Shown piece after piece: positions 7,306 to 16,012 of a DNA stretch of 64,000 nucleotides (position 1 is its first letter; every line of letters begins with the position of its first letter). A program made the position numbers and the translations under genes. Below the pieces are notes generated by a model, which saw only the letters and a program-made list of their open reading frames with translations, did not search any database and had not been told where the DNA came from. Origin of the DNA: Sphingomonas sp. PP-F2F-G114-C0414 (GTDB lineage Bacteria; Pseudomonadota; Alphaproteobacteria; Sphingomonadales; Sphingomonadaceae). The stretch is taken from assembly GCF_003688595.1 (NCBI RefSeq), contig NZ_RCWT01000016.1, positions 55,347 to 119,346 of the forward strand. The letters are read 5' to 3'.

Positions 7306-9486
7306 TTATAATGAATGCGTGATTAAAACAGGCAATGAGCTGACGGTTGTTATCCCACGGCTTTCCCCTTCTTTGAGTGGTTCAATGAAACTTATCCGCC
7401 CATCCTTCATGGCGACCTGTCGGTCGGCGGTGGCGATGGTGCTTGGACGGTGTGCGACAATGATGCAGGCGACGCCCTGCGTTTTGAGCGACGCATTGAC
7501 CTTCGCTTCGTTCTCCGCATCGAGATGCGCGGTCGCCTCGTCCATCACGAGAAGCTGCGGTTTGCGGTAAAGGGCTCGGGCCAACAGCACACGCTGCTTC
7601 TGGCCGCCCGAGAGTGCCGAGCCCATGTCGCCGACCAGCGATTCATACGCCATCGGCATCGCCATGATGTCGTCATGGATGATCGCGAGTCTTGCTGCTT
7701 CCTCGACGCGTTCCTGGTCGATCTGCGGATCGAAGAACGCGATGTTCTCCGCGATCGAACCGGCGAACAGCGTATCGTCCTGCATCACCGATCCGACCCG
7801 CTCGCGGTACGATGCCATGCCGGCGCGCGTCAGTACCTTGCCGTTGACGAGGATCTTGCCCTCGGTCGGATGCAGCAGGCCGAGCAGCAATTTTAGCAGC
7901 GTCGTCTTGCCGCCGCCCGAGGCACCGGTGATCGCCAGCGTCTCGCCCGGCTCGATCACCAGATCGACGCCGGCCAGCACGTCATGCTCGCCCGGGCCAT
8001 AGGCGAAATACACATCGCGCAGTTCGATGCTCTCGATCGGGCCGACCGGGTTGCCGAGCGAGGCGGCTGGCTCGGGCGGGGTCAATGCGATGTCGCCGAT
8101 CCGGCCGAGCTGCACATCGAGCATCCGATAATCGGCCAGCTTGCCGACGACGTTAAGGCTCGCCGACAGGAACTGCTGCTTGTACGCGCCGAACGCGGTG
8201 ATCATCCCGATCGTGAACCCGCCGGCGAGGTTCAGCCGGATCGCGATGTAGACGAACAGGATGTTCTCGATCGCGATCACGGTCGTGTTGGCGGTCGAGA
8301 ACACGGCCTGCAATCGGGCGATACCGACGCTCGCGTTGACGACCGAGGCGCGACGCGCCTGCCACACGCGAAGTCGGTCCTGCTCGCGGCCGAACAGCCG
8401 GATCGGCGTGATGCCTCGGATCGTTTCGATCAACACCGCCTGCTCGCGGGCCTGCGCCTGAATGACGCTGACACTGCGCATCCGGAGCACCCCGAAATAG
8501 GACCAGCGGATCAGGATATAGAGGAGCAGGCCGATGATCGTCACGCCGGTCAGCATCGGCGAGTAGACAAGCATCAAAGCCAGCGTGACGATCGTCATGA
8601 TTCCGTCGACGACAGCTTGGACCAGACCATTGCCAAGCAGTTCGGTGATCGGCTGCGAGGCGTTGAAGCGAGTGAGCACGTCGCCGACGGAGCGCTTCTG
8701 GAACCAGCCGATCGGCAACCGCACCATGTGGCGAAACAGGTTCGAGACGAGCCGATAGCCGAGTTCGTTCGACAGCCCGACGATCGCCCAGCTGCGCACG
8801 AACGTCGTCACCTGCGACAATATGGCGATCGTACCGAAGCCGATCGCCAGTGCCGTTAGAAAGTCGAGATCATGCGACGGGATGACGCTGTCCAGCCCGA
8901 TCTGCATGTAGAAAGGAGCGGCGAGCGCGAATACTTCGATCAGCAGCGATAGCAGCAGGACGCGTCCAAGCGCACCGCCAAGTCCTGGCGCGCGACTCCA
9001 GAGCTGCCACAGCGACAGCTTCGATCGCTCACGCTTGCGCTGGAAAGCCAGCGACGGTGTCGCCTCCACCACCACGCCAGTGAAGTGCGCTGACATGTCC
9101 GCCGCGCTGACCGTCCGCTCGCCGTTGGCCGGATCGTTGATGACGAAGCGTCGGGCATCGCCGCGCCCCTTGATGCGGGTCAGCACGACGAAGTGGTTGA
9201 AACCCCAGTGCAGGATCGACGGCAGCGTGAGGTCGTCGAAATCGGTCGGGTCACAGCGAAGCGGGCGTGCATCGAGCTTGAGCTGCTCGGCGATGCGCAG
9301 CAGCGTCGTTAGGGTCATGCCCTTGATGCTGACCCCGAACCGCGCCCTGAGCGCCAGGAGATCAACCTCGTGGCCGTGTCGGGAGGCGATCATCGCCAGA
9401 CAGGCAAGGCCGCATTCCGCCGCCTCGTCCTGATGAATCATCGGTGTGCGGCCACGCCGTGACAGGGCGAGGACGACGTCGCTCAC
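7306..9486 (-). CDS. peptidase-containing ABC transporter (PCAT, C39 domain)
   Basis: A 726-aa bacteriocin-type exporter. The N-terminal C39 peptidase has Gln19 (oxyanion), Cys25 in AAECGLACLAMI, His98 in FNHFVVL and Asp118 in VINDPANG, so it is catalytically complete. A six-helix membrane domain follows (about residues 160-440). The ATPase has Walker A GASGGGKTT, signature LSGGQKQR, Walker B LLVMDEA and IVAHRPST. It should cleave double-glycine leaders and pump the product across the inner membrane, with the HlyD-type adaptor. The start is GTG at 9486, overlapping the adaptor stop by 4 nt. The precursor gene follows after 11 bp, on the same transcript. Confidence 0.93.
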   Translation of the reverse strand: MSDVVLALSRRGRTPMIHQDEAAECGLACLAMIASRHGHEVDLLALRARFGVSIKGMTLTTLLRIAEQLKLDARPLRCDPTDFDDLTLPSILHWGFNHFVVLTRIKGRGDARRFVINDPANGERTVSAADMSAHFTGVVVEATPSLAFQRKRERSKLSLWQLWSRAPGLGGALGRVLLLSLLIEVFALAAPFYMQIGLDSVIPSHDLDFLTALAIGFGTIAILSQVTTFVRSWAIVGLSNELGYRLVSNLFRHMVRLPIGWFQKRSVGDVLTRFNASQPITELLGNGLVQAVVDGIMTIVTLALMLVYSPMLTGVTIIGLLLYILIRWSYFGVLRMRSVSVIQAQAREQAVLIETIRGITPIRLFGREQDRLRVWQARRASVVNASVGIARLQAVFSTANTTVIAIENILFVYIAIRLNLAGGFTIGMITAFGAYKQQFLSASLNVVGKLADYRMLDVQLGRIGDIALTPPEPAASLGNPVGPIESIELRDVYFAYGPGEHDVLAGVDLVIEPGETLAITGASGGGKTTLLKLLLGLLHPTEGKILVNGKVLTRAGMASYRERVGSVMQDDTLFAGSIAENIAFFDPQIDQERVEEAARLAIIHDDIMAMPMAYESLVGDMGSALSGGQKQRVLLARALYRKPQLLVMDEATAHLDAENEAKVNASLKTQGVACIIVAHRPSTIATADRQVAMKDGRISFIEPLKEGESRGITTVSSLPVLITHSL

Positions 9487-10730
9487 GCGCGCGCTTCCGC
9501 CGCATGGATCGGCTCGAGTATCCAGTCGAGGAACGATCGTCGGTCGAGGATCACGTCGGCGCTCAGCGTCATGCCCGGCTCAAGCGGGAGCACCTCGCCG
9601 AATGCGTCAATCAATTGCCGGTCGAGCGCGACATGCACTTCGTAGACCGGATCCTGCAGTTTGATCGGCGCGTCGACCTCATCGGGGGCCAAGACCGAGT
9701 GCGAGATCCGCACGATATGGCCGGTGAACGTGCCGAAGCGCTGATAGGGAAAGGCGTCGTACATCAACCGTACCGGCTGGCCGACCCGCGCCATGCCGAT
9801 CGCGCGCGACGGCGCATACAGCGTTGCCTGCATCACCGACCCTTGCGGCACGATGGTGAAAAGGGGCTGGCGCCCATCGGTGCTGCGTCCTGCCGTTGCC
9901 TGCACGGACGTGACCCGGCCGGCGATCGGCGCGGTGATGGTGAAGGCGCGAGCGCCCTGGATGTCGATGCGACGCTGGTCGAGCGTATCGAGGCTGTTGT
10001 GGAGATCCGCGACCTTGCCGGCGTGGTCGGACGGCAGTTTGCCGAGATCGGCCTCGGCCTCGCTGCGACGTTCGTCGAGCTGCGCAATCTGCTGGATCAA
10101 GGCCTGAAGCTGCGTCGAGGCGGCGAGCCAAACCTGTCGGCGTTGCTCATATTCGGTCCGCGTTTCGAAACCCTTGTCGACCAGCGCGGTCATCGCGTCG
10201 AACGACTGGCGGGTGGACGCGACTGCCTGCTTCTGAAGATCGGTCTGGGATGTCATCTGGGCGCGTTCGGCGCCGAGATCGCCGATCAGGCGCGTCAGCC
10301 GAGCCCGCTCCTTGCCGGCGCGATCATCCTCGTACCCCAGTTCGCGTGCCGTCAGCTGCGCTTGTTCGGCAACGGACGCCAGACGTTCGGTATCGGGCGA
10401 TGCGCCGCCTTCAAGGTTCTGCTCGGTGCGGATCGTTGCGATCGGCTGCCCTTGCCGAACGATGTCGCCGTCTTTCACGCCGAGCCACACGAGCTGACCT
10501 GGCTTGTCGGCATAGACCTTCGACAACATGCCTTCGGGCGTCAGCGAGCCGCTCACGGTTTCGGTGCGCGAATAATGGCCAAGCACGGCCCACAAAACGA
10601 TTGCGATGGTTATGACCGTCAGCAGACCGGTCGTGACCGACAACGGCAGCGAGCGTGTCAGCGTGACTTCGCCCTCCAGACGCTGTCTTCGATGGTCCAG
10701 TGCTTCAGGCCGGAATAACGAAGACGACAT
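9483..10730 (-). CDS. HlyD-family membrane-fusion adaptor of the PCAT exporter
   Basis: A 415-aa periplasmic adaptor. It has one N-terminal transmembrane helix (LSVTTGLLTVITIAIVLWAV, about residues 32-51) and a lipoyl-like half (VKDGDIVRQGQPIATI). A long coiled coil follows (about 120-250, ending ERRSEAEADLGKLPS), then the second lipoyl half (ITAPIAGRVTSVQATAGRS) and a beta-barrel. The ATG at 10730 was chosen because GGGAAGG precedes it; the longer frame would need a TTG at 10754. It is coupled to the PCAT by a 4-nt overlap. An outer-membrane TolC partner is not encoded nearby, so a chromosomal TolC is probably used. Confidence 0.9.
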   Translation of the reverse strand: MSSSLFRPEALDHRRQRLEGEVTLTRSLPLSVTTGLLTVITIAIVLWAVLGHYSRTETVSGSLTPEGMLSKVYADKPGQLVWLGVKDGDIVRQGQPIATIRTEQNLEGGASPDTERLASVAEQAQLTARELGYEDDRAGKERARLTRLIGDLGAERAQMTSQTDLQKQAVASTRQSFDAMTALVDKGFETRTEYEQRRQVWLAASTQLQALIQQIAQLDERRSEAEADLGKLPSDHAGKVADLHNSLDTLDQRRIDIQGARAFTITAPIAGRVTSVQATAGRSTDGRQPLFTIVPQGSVMQATLYAPSRAIGMARVGQPVRLMYDAFPYQRFGTFTGHIVRISHSVLAPDEVDAPIKLQDPVYEVHVALDRQLIDAFGEVLPLEPGMTLSADVILDRRSFLDWILEPIHAAEARA

Positions 10731-10796
10731 CGACGTACAGCCTTCCCGAATCAACGCTCAGGAGAAGCTAATTCAGACCGGTCTGATTCACAAACC

Positions 10797-11108
10797 TTAT
10801 GTAGAAAGCTGATCCAGAATAGATCTAAAAGTAGCGAGGTAGTTCGCAAAAGCTTGTTCGCCGGCTTGTGTCATCTGCACCGTGGTGCGCGTCTTCCGGG
10901 CAACGAAGGCCTTGTCGATGCTCACATATCCGGCTGCCTCGAGTCTCGACAAATGGCTGGACAGGTTGCCTTTCGTGGTTCGGGTCATTTCAGTGAGCGT
11001 CATGAAGTCCGCACTACCCGCGGTGCTGAGATAGGCCAGGACTGCGAGACGGACACGACCGTGTACCGTCTCGTCGATCTGCTCGAGAGAAGCGTTCAAG
11101 CCTTCCAT
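10797..11108 (-). CDS. winged-helix transcriptional regulator (HTH_34/MarR-like)
   Basis: A 103-aa protein with a single winged helix: VRLAVLAYLSTAG, TLTEMTRTTKGNLSSHLSRLEAAGYV (recognition helix) and a wing KAFVARKTRTTVQMTQAGEQAF. This is the PF13601-type domain found in short DNA-binding proteins usually encoded with a small membrane protein. It overlaps the end of the upstream membrane-protein gene by 13 nt. It lies 66 bp before the HlyD gene, so it may control the PCAT operon; no operator was identified. Confidence 0.85.
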   Translation of the reverse strand: MEGLNASLEQIDETVHGRVRLAVLAYLSTAGSADFMTLTEMTRTTKGNLSSHLSRLEAAGYVSIDKAFVARKTRTTVQMTQAGEQAFANYLATFRSILDQLST

Positions 11109-11689
11109 TCTTCACGAAGCAAAAGGAGGCCGGGGACGATTTGCAACACGACTGCGGCGAACGCCAAAAGGAGCAGAAGGGGCATGTCAGCGACGACGGA
11201 CAGCAGGATAAACGCAACGATCATCCAGCTGACGCCAATGTACGAGAACGCCTTCCGGTTTGCCAGTTCGCCTGTAGCCATCGCTGCAACTGCAAGGATG
11301 AGCGCGGTAGCCGCCTCGGACTCGGATTGCAGACTTGATCGATGAAGCTCCTCGCCGACGTTGAAGACAATGATCGCGGCCCCCGCAACAACCCAGACGC
11401 GGTGTATTGCGCGTGACCGCCAGGTCACTGCCCTGCTGTCCGAGCGGGCCAGCCTTATCGCAAACAGGCTGGCGAGATAGGCCAGAAGGACCGGTACGAT
11501 CCACGCCGCGACGGTGTAGACCGAATGTCGCGACAGCCGCTCTGCCAAGGCGGCGGTAACGATCGCCGCCCCCCAGATGAGCATGATCGGACCGGTGTTC
11601 ACGATGCTGGAGCGACCACGATGCGCCATTTCGCTGAGCTCTCTCAGCTGCTCCGTCGCATCCGACTTCAATCTGCCCTGATCGGCCAT
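11096..11689 (-). CDS. polytopic membrane protein paired with the winged-helix regulator
   Basis: A 197-aa protein. A charged N-terminus of about 35 residues (LKSDATEQLRELSEM) precedes about six hydrophobic segments, among them IMLIWGAAIVTAAL, IVPVLLAYLASLFAI and MPLLLLLAFAAVVLQIVPGLL. The ATG at 11689 follows GAGACAGG. Genes of this kind are often found immediately before an HTH_34 regulator and are thought to form a small signalling unit. I cannot assign a signal or function. Confidence 0.7.
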   Translation of the reverse strand: MADQGRLKSDATEQLRELSEMAHRGRSSIVNTGPIMLIWGAAIVTAALAERLSRHSVYTVAAWIVPVLLAYLASLFAIRLARSDSRAVTWRSRAIHRVWVVAGAAIIVFNVGEELHRSSLQSESEAATALILAVAAMATGELANRKAFSYIGVSWMIVAFILLSVVADMPLLLLLAFAAVVLQIVPGLLLLREEWKA

Positions 11690-11938
11690 GCCTGTCTCGT
11701 CACCCTGTTACCAAAGCTCGTACCATACGACATGTCCTCATGACGATGACCGGGCATCGGGTCACTCCCTACTTCATTCGCGCGATCCACCTTCCGCCAT
11801 CGAATGAGGCACGGATCTACCATCGTGCACGAGCGGATCGGCAATGTGCGTCCGTCTTACCGATCGTGGTTTGCGCCTCACGGAATGTGCGTCGAGCGAC
11901 GCTATCCGTTTCAGCTACTGTGCGCCGGAAACCCATCT

Positions 11939-12490
11939 TTATTGCGCGTCTGGGCGATCATCATTGCAAGCCACTACAGATACTGACGCCGGCGCCCCCC
12001 CGCCCCCCCCGCCCTCTCGCGTTGGGCATCGGGCGTTGCGCGCCGGACGTCGGGCGATCCGTGCGTGCGTCAGGCGGGGATCCTCGTAGAGGTCGCGCAG
12101 CGCGCACAGGCGGAAGACGTTCCACCAGCGTTGCCAGCGATGTTCGGCCGCGTCGTGGAGCATGTGGCATCGCTGGCAAAGCGCGGCGAGGTTGGCTGGC
12201 ATGTTGTGGCCCGGATCATGGTCGAGATGCGCGCAGGCGAGCACCACATAGGTCGTCCGGACGCTGCCCAGCTCGAAGCGATCGCGCACCGCGACCCGCC
12301 GTCCGCGCGCCGACCGCCAGTAGGCCGCATCGCCGTCCCACCAGCGTCCGTCGCCAAGATGTGCGACGAACCGCCGATGCGGTCGCGCACACTGCTCGCA
12401 CCGCGCGCCGGCGCGGTCGAAGCGGATCGCCTGCGACAGTTGCGGCCAGTCGATCGGATAGAGCCAGCGGTTTTCGGGGCGGATCGGCAT
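11939..12490 (-). CDS. HNH-endonuclease-like zinc-ribbon protein
   Basis: A 183-aa protein from the ATG at 12490 (MPIRPENRWLYP); the frame extends upstream without likely coding. It has Cys31-x2-Cys34, then CAHLDHDPGHN (His88, Asp90, His91, Asn96) and CQRCHMLHD (Cys105, Cys108, His109, His112). This is the pattern of a treble-clef HNH fold with a structural zinc. Its role could be a nuclease or a non-catalytic relative. The 3' end runs through C7 and C8 homopolymer tracts (11995-12001 and 12003-12010) that encode a glycine run, so the C-terminus may vary by slippage. There is no restriction partner next to it. Confidence 0.7.
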   Translation of the reverse strand: MPIRPENRWLYPIDWPQLSQAIRFDRAGARCEQCARPHRRFVAHLGDGRWWDGDAAYWRSARGRRVAVRDRFELGSVRTTYVVLACAHLDHDPGHNMPANLAALCQRCHMLHDAAEHRWQRWWNVFRLCALRDLYEDPRLTHARIARRPARNARCPTREGGGGGGAPASVSVVACNDDRPDAQ

Positions 12491-12906
12491 CGTGATTCTA
12501 TGAGTCACCGCCGAGTCGAAGGAAAGCGAAATCTTCGCCTTTCGTTTCCCTCTTGTACCGGACGTGTTCGAGGCGCCAGACGGGCAATCCGAAACGGAAA
12601 AACTTTTGCCGTGTATAAGTGTCGACATGGTTGATCCGCTCATATCGGGGGCGCTGAGATCAAGGTCCCAACCGGTCATGCCACGAGGATCGATTCCACT
12701 AAGAATACCGCGCATCACTCAATCGCTAAGTCACACAGAAGCTTGTGAAATCAAGTGGAACAGCGCGGCGCGGGAGAACTGGTGGTGAAATATTAGGGGA
12801 TTTCCTACGATGGATTATCAAACGACCTCGTCTAAAAATATGGACATCGAAAGCTCTGTCGATACAGCAGGCCGTGGCAATCAGCGATTTCGTAGAACAG
12901 GGATGA
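12491..12906. other. intergenic region, divergent HNH-like and lipoprotein genes
   Basis: About 415 bp with no gene I can support. It must hold the promoters of both divergent genes. A 54-codon frame beginning at 12810 runs into the lipoprotein gene out of frame and has no recognisable features. Confidence 0.4.
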
Positions 12907-13878
12907 ATGATGAAACCCAATTGGCCATGTACGATGATACCGATTGTGTTTTTGCTAGCATCCTGTGGCGGTGATTCCGGAGACAGCACGCAACCTGCGC
13001 CAATCTCGACGCCTTCGCCAACGCCGACTCCTACCCCGGCGCCCTCACCTACACCAACGCCATCCTCGCCGACGTATCTGTCGGCGTCGGATTTCAGCCG
13101 CGATCGGAGCTTTTCCGGCATAGGTCTTCGGATCGGTGTCGATCGAAGCAACGGCACGGCAGTGACCGATGTCCGACTTGATCCCGAGGGAACGGCGATC
13201 GGTTTCGACTTTACCGCATCGTCGCGAACCTATGTAGCTCGCTATAACAGCGACACTATTACGGCCGTTACGCAGGGTGTGGCGACCGAGCCGCCGTACG
13301 ATAAGTTCAGTGGTCCTAACAGCAGCTTTTCCCGTTCACCGTTCGCACTTGCCGCAAGCGCGACTGGTGTACTGATCGGGTCGACGTATTTCGGTTATGT
13401 CGACTGGTCTGACAATAATGGCACCGGCGCCGGGGATTTTGGTACCCGATCCGCCACCCGAAGGCTCCTGTTCGGTGCGCGAACGGTCATGAGCGATCTT
13501 CCCACATCGTCTGTCGCGGCTTTTATGGGCCAATCGACCATGACCGGACCGGGTGGCGGAAGTGGTGGCACCGCCTCGATCACCGTGGATTATGCGGCGC
13601 GAACGATCGCAGGTGCGACCGTGTTTAGTCCGGCATCGACGGGCGGTACGGGTTCGTCCGGTGGCCCCGCGCCAACCCCGGAACCCATCACGTTTTCGGG
13701 CACCCTGGATCCATCAACCGGTCGCTTGACGGGCGTGATCACCCATACCGCGTCGGGGGCGACGGGAAAGTTCGAAGGTGCGTTATACGGCCCACATGGC
13801 GTCGAGATCGCTATGGTATTCACGATGAGTGCGGTGGACGGCACCCGATATTCCGGCCTTATCGGTGGACGTAACTGA
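12907..13878 (+). CDS. outer-membrane lipoprotein with TbpB-like barrel
   Basis: A 323-aa protein. A lipoprotein signal (lipobox LLAS-Cys20) is followed by a Pro/Thr-rich linker (about residues 31-54, PTPTPTPAPSPTPTP). A beta-rich body ends in GKFEGALYGPHGVEIAMVF and YSGLIGGRN. The G-x-F/L-YGP...E pattern at the C-terminus is that of the transferrin-binding-protein-B-like beta-barrel found in many sphingomonad lipoproteins. It is probably anchored in the outer membrane. Two ATGs (12907 and 12910) follow AGGGA; either may start. There is no iron-uptake receptor next to it, so a metal role is not implied. Confidence 0.72.
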   Translation: MMKPNWPCTMIPIVFLLASCGGDSGDSTQPAPISTPSPTPTPTPAPSPTPTPSSPTYLSASDFSRDRSFSGIGLRIGVDRSNGTAVTDVRLDPEGTAIGFDFTASSRTYVARYNSDTITAVTQGVATEPPYDKFSGPNSSFSRSPFALAASATGVLIGSTYFGYVDWSDNNGTGAGDFGTRSATRRLLFGARTVMSDLPTSSVAAFMGQSTMTGPGGGSGGTASITVDYAARTIAGATVFSPASTGGTGSSGGPAPTPEPITFSGTLDPSTGRLTGVITHTASGATGKFEGALYGPHGVEIAMVFTMSAVDGTRYSGLIGGRN

Positions 13879-13941
13879 ACCGGAAAGACTGTTCGATCCA
13901 CGCCGTATGCCATCCGTTCACGCCCTGAGCGCAAATCGCAT

Positions 13942-13981
13942 TCGCATGTCTTGATACTCCTTAGCGTATCAAGACATGCGA
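13942..13981. terminator. perfect 16-bp stem-loop downstream of the lipoprotein gene
   Basis: TCGCATGTCTTGATAC, an 8-nt loop, then GTATCAAGACATGCGA. The stem is perfect but has no T-tract after it. It may be a terminator, an mRNA 3'-end stabiliser or a copy of a dispersed palindromic element. Confidence 0.55.
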
Positions 13982-14087
13982 GGGCAGTGTGAGGCGGCGA
14001 GCGGCTGGACGTGCAGGTCGACAGTCACGCGCGGTGGGCCGACCATAGCCTAATCGGGTCTTAATCATCTTCTCCTACGGTTGAGAT

Positions 14088-15515
14088 GTGCGCGACCGTC
14101 TTTACGCCCCTGCCCTGTTGACTATCGTGTTGCTGGGTCTCTGCTTGCGGATCTGGTCGGCACGCGGCGGGCTGTGGGTCGACGAGGCATGGTCGGCGGT
14201 CTTTGCGGCGCGCGCTGGAACGCCGCTTGGCGTGTTCCTCGAGATCAACCACGACAACAATCACCATTTCAACAGCCTGTGGATGCAGATGTGGGGCCTT
14301 GGCGCGTCGCCGCTCGCGCTGCGCAGTCTGTCGATCGCGACCGGTACGCTTACCATCTTCGTCGCCGGCGCAATCGGTGCCCGGCAGGGTGTCGTCCATG
14401 CGCTGGTCGCTGCGCTCCTTTTCGCAGTCTCACCGATCCTCGTAAATTACGGATCCGAGGCACGCGGCTATGCGCCGATGCTGCTCGCCGCGATGATGAT
14501 GATCTGGCGCGTCGCCTGGGTGCTCGACGACCCGCGGCGCAGATCGTCGCGGACGGCCTGGGGCCTCGGCGGGCTGGCTTTGCTGGGGCTGTTCTCGCAA
14601 CTGACGATGCTGTTCTTCGTCCTGGCCATCGTTGCCTGGACCGTGTGGGTGACGGCGCGACGGATGCCGATTGACGCGGCGCTCGGCTCGACCATCCGGC
14701 TGTTGTTGCCTAGCCTCGGCGCCTGTCTCCTCGCGGTCGGGACGACGTTCGGTGCTGCCGCCTTGAGCACGACCGGTATGCAGGTCGGCGATTACAGCGG
14801 TTTTTCGCGGGCGGTCTGGGCCACTGCAATGACGACGATGGTGAGTTCGACGCTCGGCTTGCCCGATGCAGAGCGATGGATCGTGATGGTGCCAAGTGTC
14901 GTCGTCGTATGGCTCGGCCTTCGTGCCCGCAACCGCCGATCGATCATCGGGCCGTTCGCGATCGTCGCGAGCATCTTTCCGTTGCTCTTCCCACTGTTGG
15001 AGATCGGCAACAGCGGCTTTCCACGCTATTTTTTGCTGACCGCGGTCGCCATCCTGCTACTCGCCGCCGACGGTATCGCATACGCGTTTGTCCAGCCACG
15101 CGGTGCCAGTCGGTGGAATGGGTGTCGATGGGGCGGGGTGTGGGCGATGCTAGGTCTCGGGGCGATCGTCGTCGCCAGCCTTTGCGACGATCTCGCGCAA
15201 GCGGCGCTTCGCCGCGGCGATCCCGGAGCAGCGATCGCGACCATGGCGGCGCGTGCGCCACGCGGGACCAGTGTGATGGTCGATCATCTGCGTCCCGTCG
15301 CTGTGCTGCGTGTCGCTGCGGCCGAGGCGCGCTATCCGCTGGCGATCGGTGGCGGCTGTCCTGCACGGCGCTTTCTGCAGGTTGATCTGAGCATGCACGA
15401 GAGGGCGTTCCCGACGACCGTTCGATGTGGCCGACGCTATCGCCGTCTCGTCGTTCGCCGCAGCGCCCGCCTGTCGGGGGTGGATTGGGCGCTGTACGAA
15501 AGAGCGGGTTCGTAG
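14088..15515 (+). CDS. GT39/ArnT-like polytopic glycosyltransferase
   Basis: A 475-aa membrane protein with about ten hydrophobic segments. Near the N-terminus, after the first helix, is LWVDEAWSA. The acidic DE pair in the first periplasmic loop is typical of GT-C enzymes that use polyprenyl-phosphate sugars (PMT/ArnT/GT39). FLEINHDNNHHFNSLW follows, also typical. The C-terminal 120 residues are a soluble periplasmic domain with several Cys. The start is GTG at 14088; a TGA lies two codons upstream. It stands alone at the left edge of the polysaccharide region. The sugar and acceptor are unknown. Confidence 0.78.
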   Translation: MRDRLYAPALLTIVLLGLCLRIWSARGGLWVDEAWSAVFAARAGTPLGVFLEINHDNNHHFNSLWMQMWGLGASPLALRSLSIATGTLTIFVAGAIGARQGVVHALVAALLFAVSPILVNYGSEARGYAPMLLAAMMMIWRVAWVLDDPRRRSSRTAWGLGGLALLGLFSQLTMLFFVLAIVAWTVWVTARRMPIDAALGSTIRLLLPSLGACLLAVGTTFGAAALSTTGMQVGDYSGFSRAVWATAMTTMVSSTLGLPDAERWIVMVPSVVVVWLGLRARNRRSIIGPFAIVASIFPLLFPLLEIGNSGFPRYFLLTAVAILLLAADGIAYAFVQPRGASRWNGCRWGGVWAMLGLGAIVVASLCDDLAQAALRRGDPGAAIATMAARAPRGTSVMVDHLRPVAVLRVAAAEARYPLAIGGGCPARRFLQVDLSMHERAFPTTVRCGRRYRRLVVRRSARLSGVDWALYERAGS

Positions 15516-16012
15516 ATTTAAGACGGGAGACCAGCGGCGACAGCGGCAAGCGGGGTGGTGTCCCGACGCATGTGGCCGACAAGTGAAGGCGCTGGAACGC
15601 GATGTCCCGCGAGCTGTGGCAGGCCAACGAATGATCTTCCCTGGGTTTGACGGATGCCAATGATAGGTTCTGCGGAGCCGGGAGATGTATGATGGCAAGT
15701 ACGACGAGACGTCGGTTCGTTGACACGCTCAAACGCGCGGCGATCTATGGGCGGGGCCTTTGGCGCAGCTTGGAGGCGGTCAGATACGCCACGCTCGATT
15801 GGGCCGACTGGTCAATTACCGACGACTGCTGAAGCCATAGGCAATATCCTATCAGCCAACGCCAGAGATCGATATTATACTGCTGCGGAAAAGTTTGATA
15901 CGGCGGTGCGAATCACAAACAACGGCTTCCGGTAAATTCGGACTGTTCGGTCCAAGTTTAGAGTGTGACGCGGTTTTTTTGCTGATAAAATAGATAGATA
16001 GAGCCAAAAACT
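15516..16012. other. gene-free joint with IS3 debris
   Basis: About 500 bp between the GT39-like gene and the methyltransferase. The only recognisable content is the decayed IS3 transposase piece annotated separately. Composition turns AT-richer from about 15.83 kb rightwards. Confidence 0.5.
15755..15905 (+). pseudogene. IS3-family transposase C-terminus, multiply frameshifted
   Basis: Three successive plus-strand frames rebuild the end of an IS3 OrfB. LWRSLEAVRYATLDWADW (from about 15755) is followed by NYRRLLKP, then IGNILSANARDRYYTAAE. These match the usual WRSLEAVEYATLEWVDWFN-NRRLLEPIGNIPPAEAEExYY. At least two frame changes make it non-functional, and no terminal repeats are evident. 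Confidence 0.8.

Noticed and set aside
9092..11736. GACATGTC octamers at 9092 and 11729 as further parS sites
   Set aside because: They lack the flanking CG/GA of the sites near rep/par; an 8-mer is expected about once per 65 kb by chance, so two isolated copies prove nothing.
11740..12495. A 251-codon plus-strand frame
   Set aside because: It lies opposite the HNH-like gene, is Arg/Pro-rich and has no recognisable features; the minus frame has a full Cys/His pattern.
12810..12972. A possible 54-aa gene before the lipoprotein
   Set aside because: It overlaps the lipoprotein signal sequence in another frame and has no recognisable ribosome-binding site or family.
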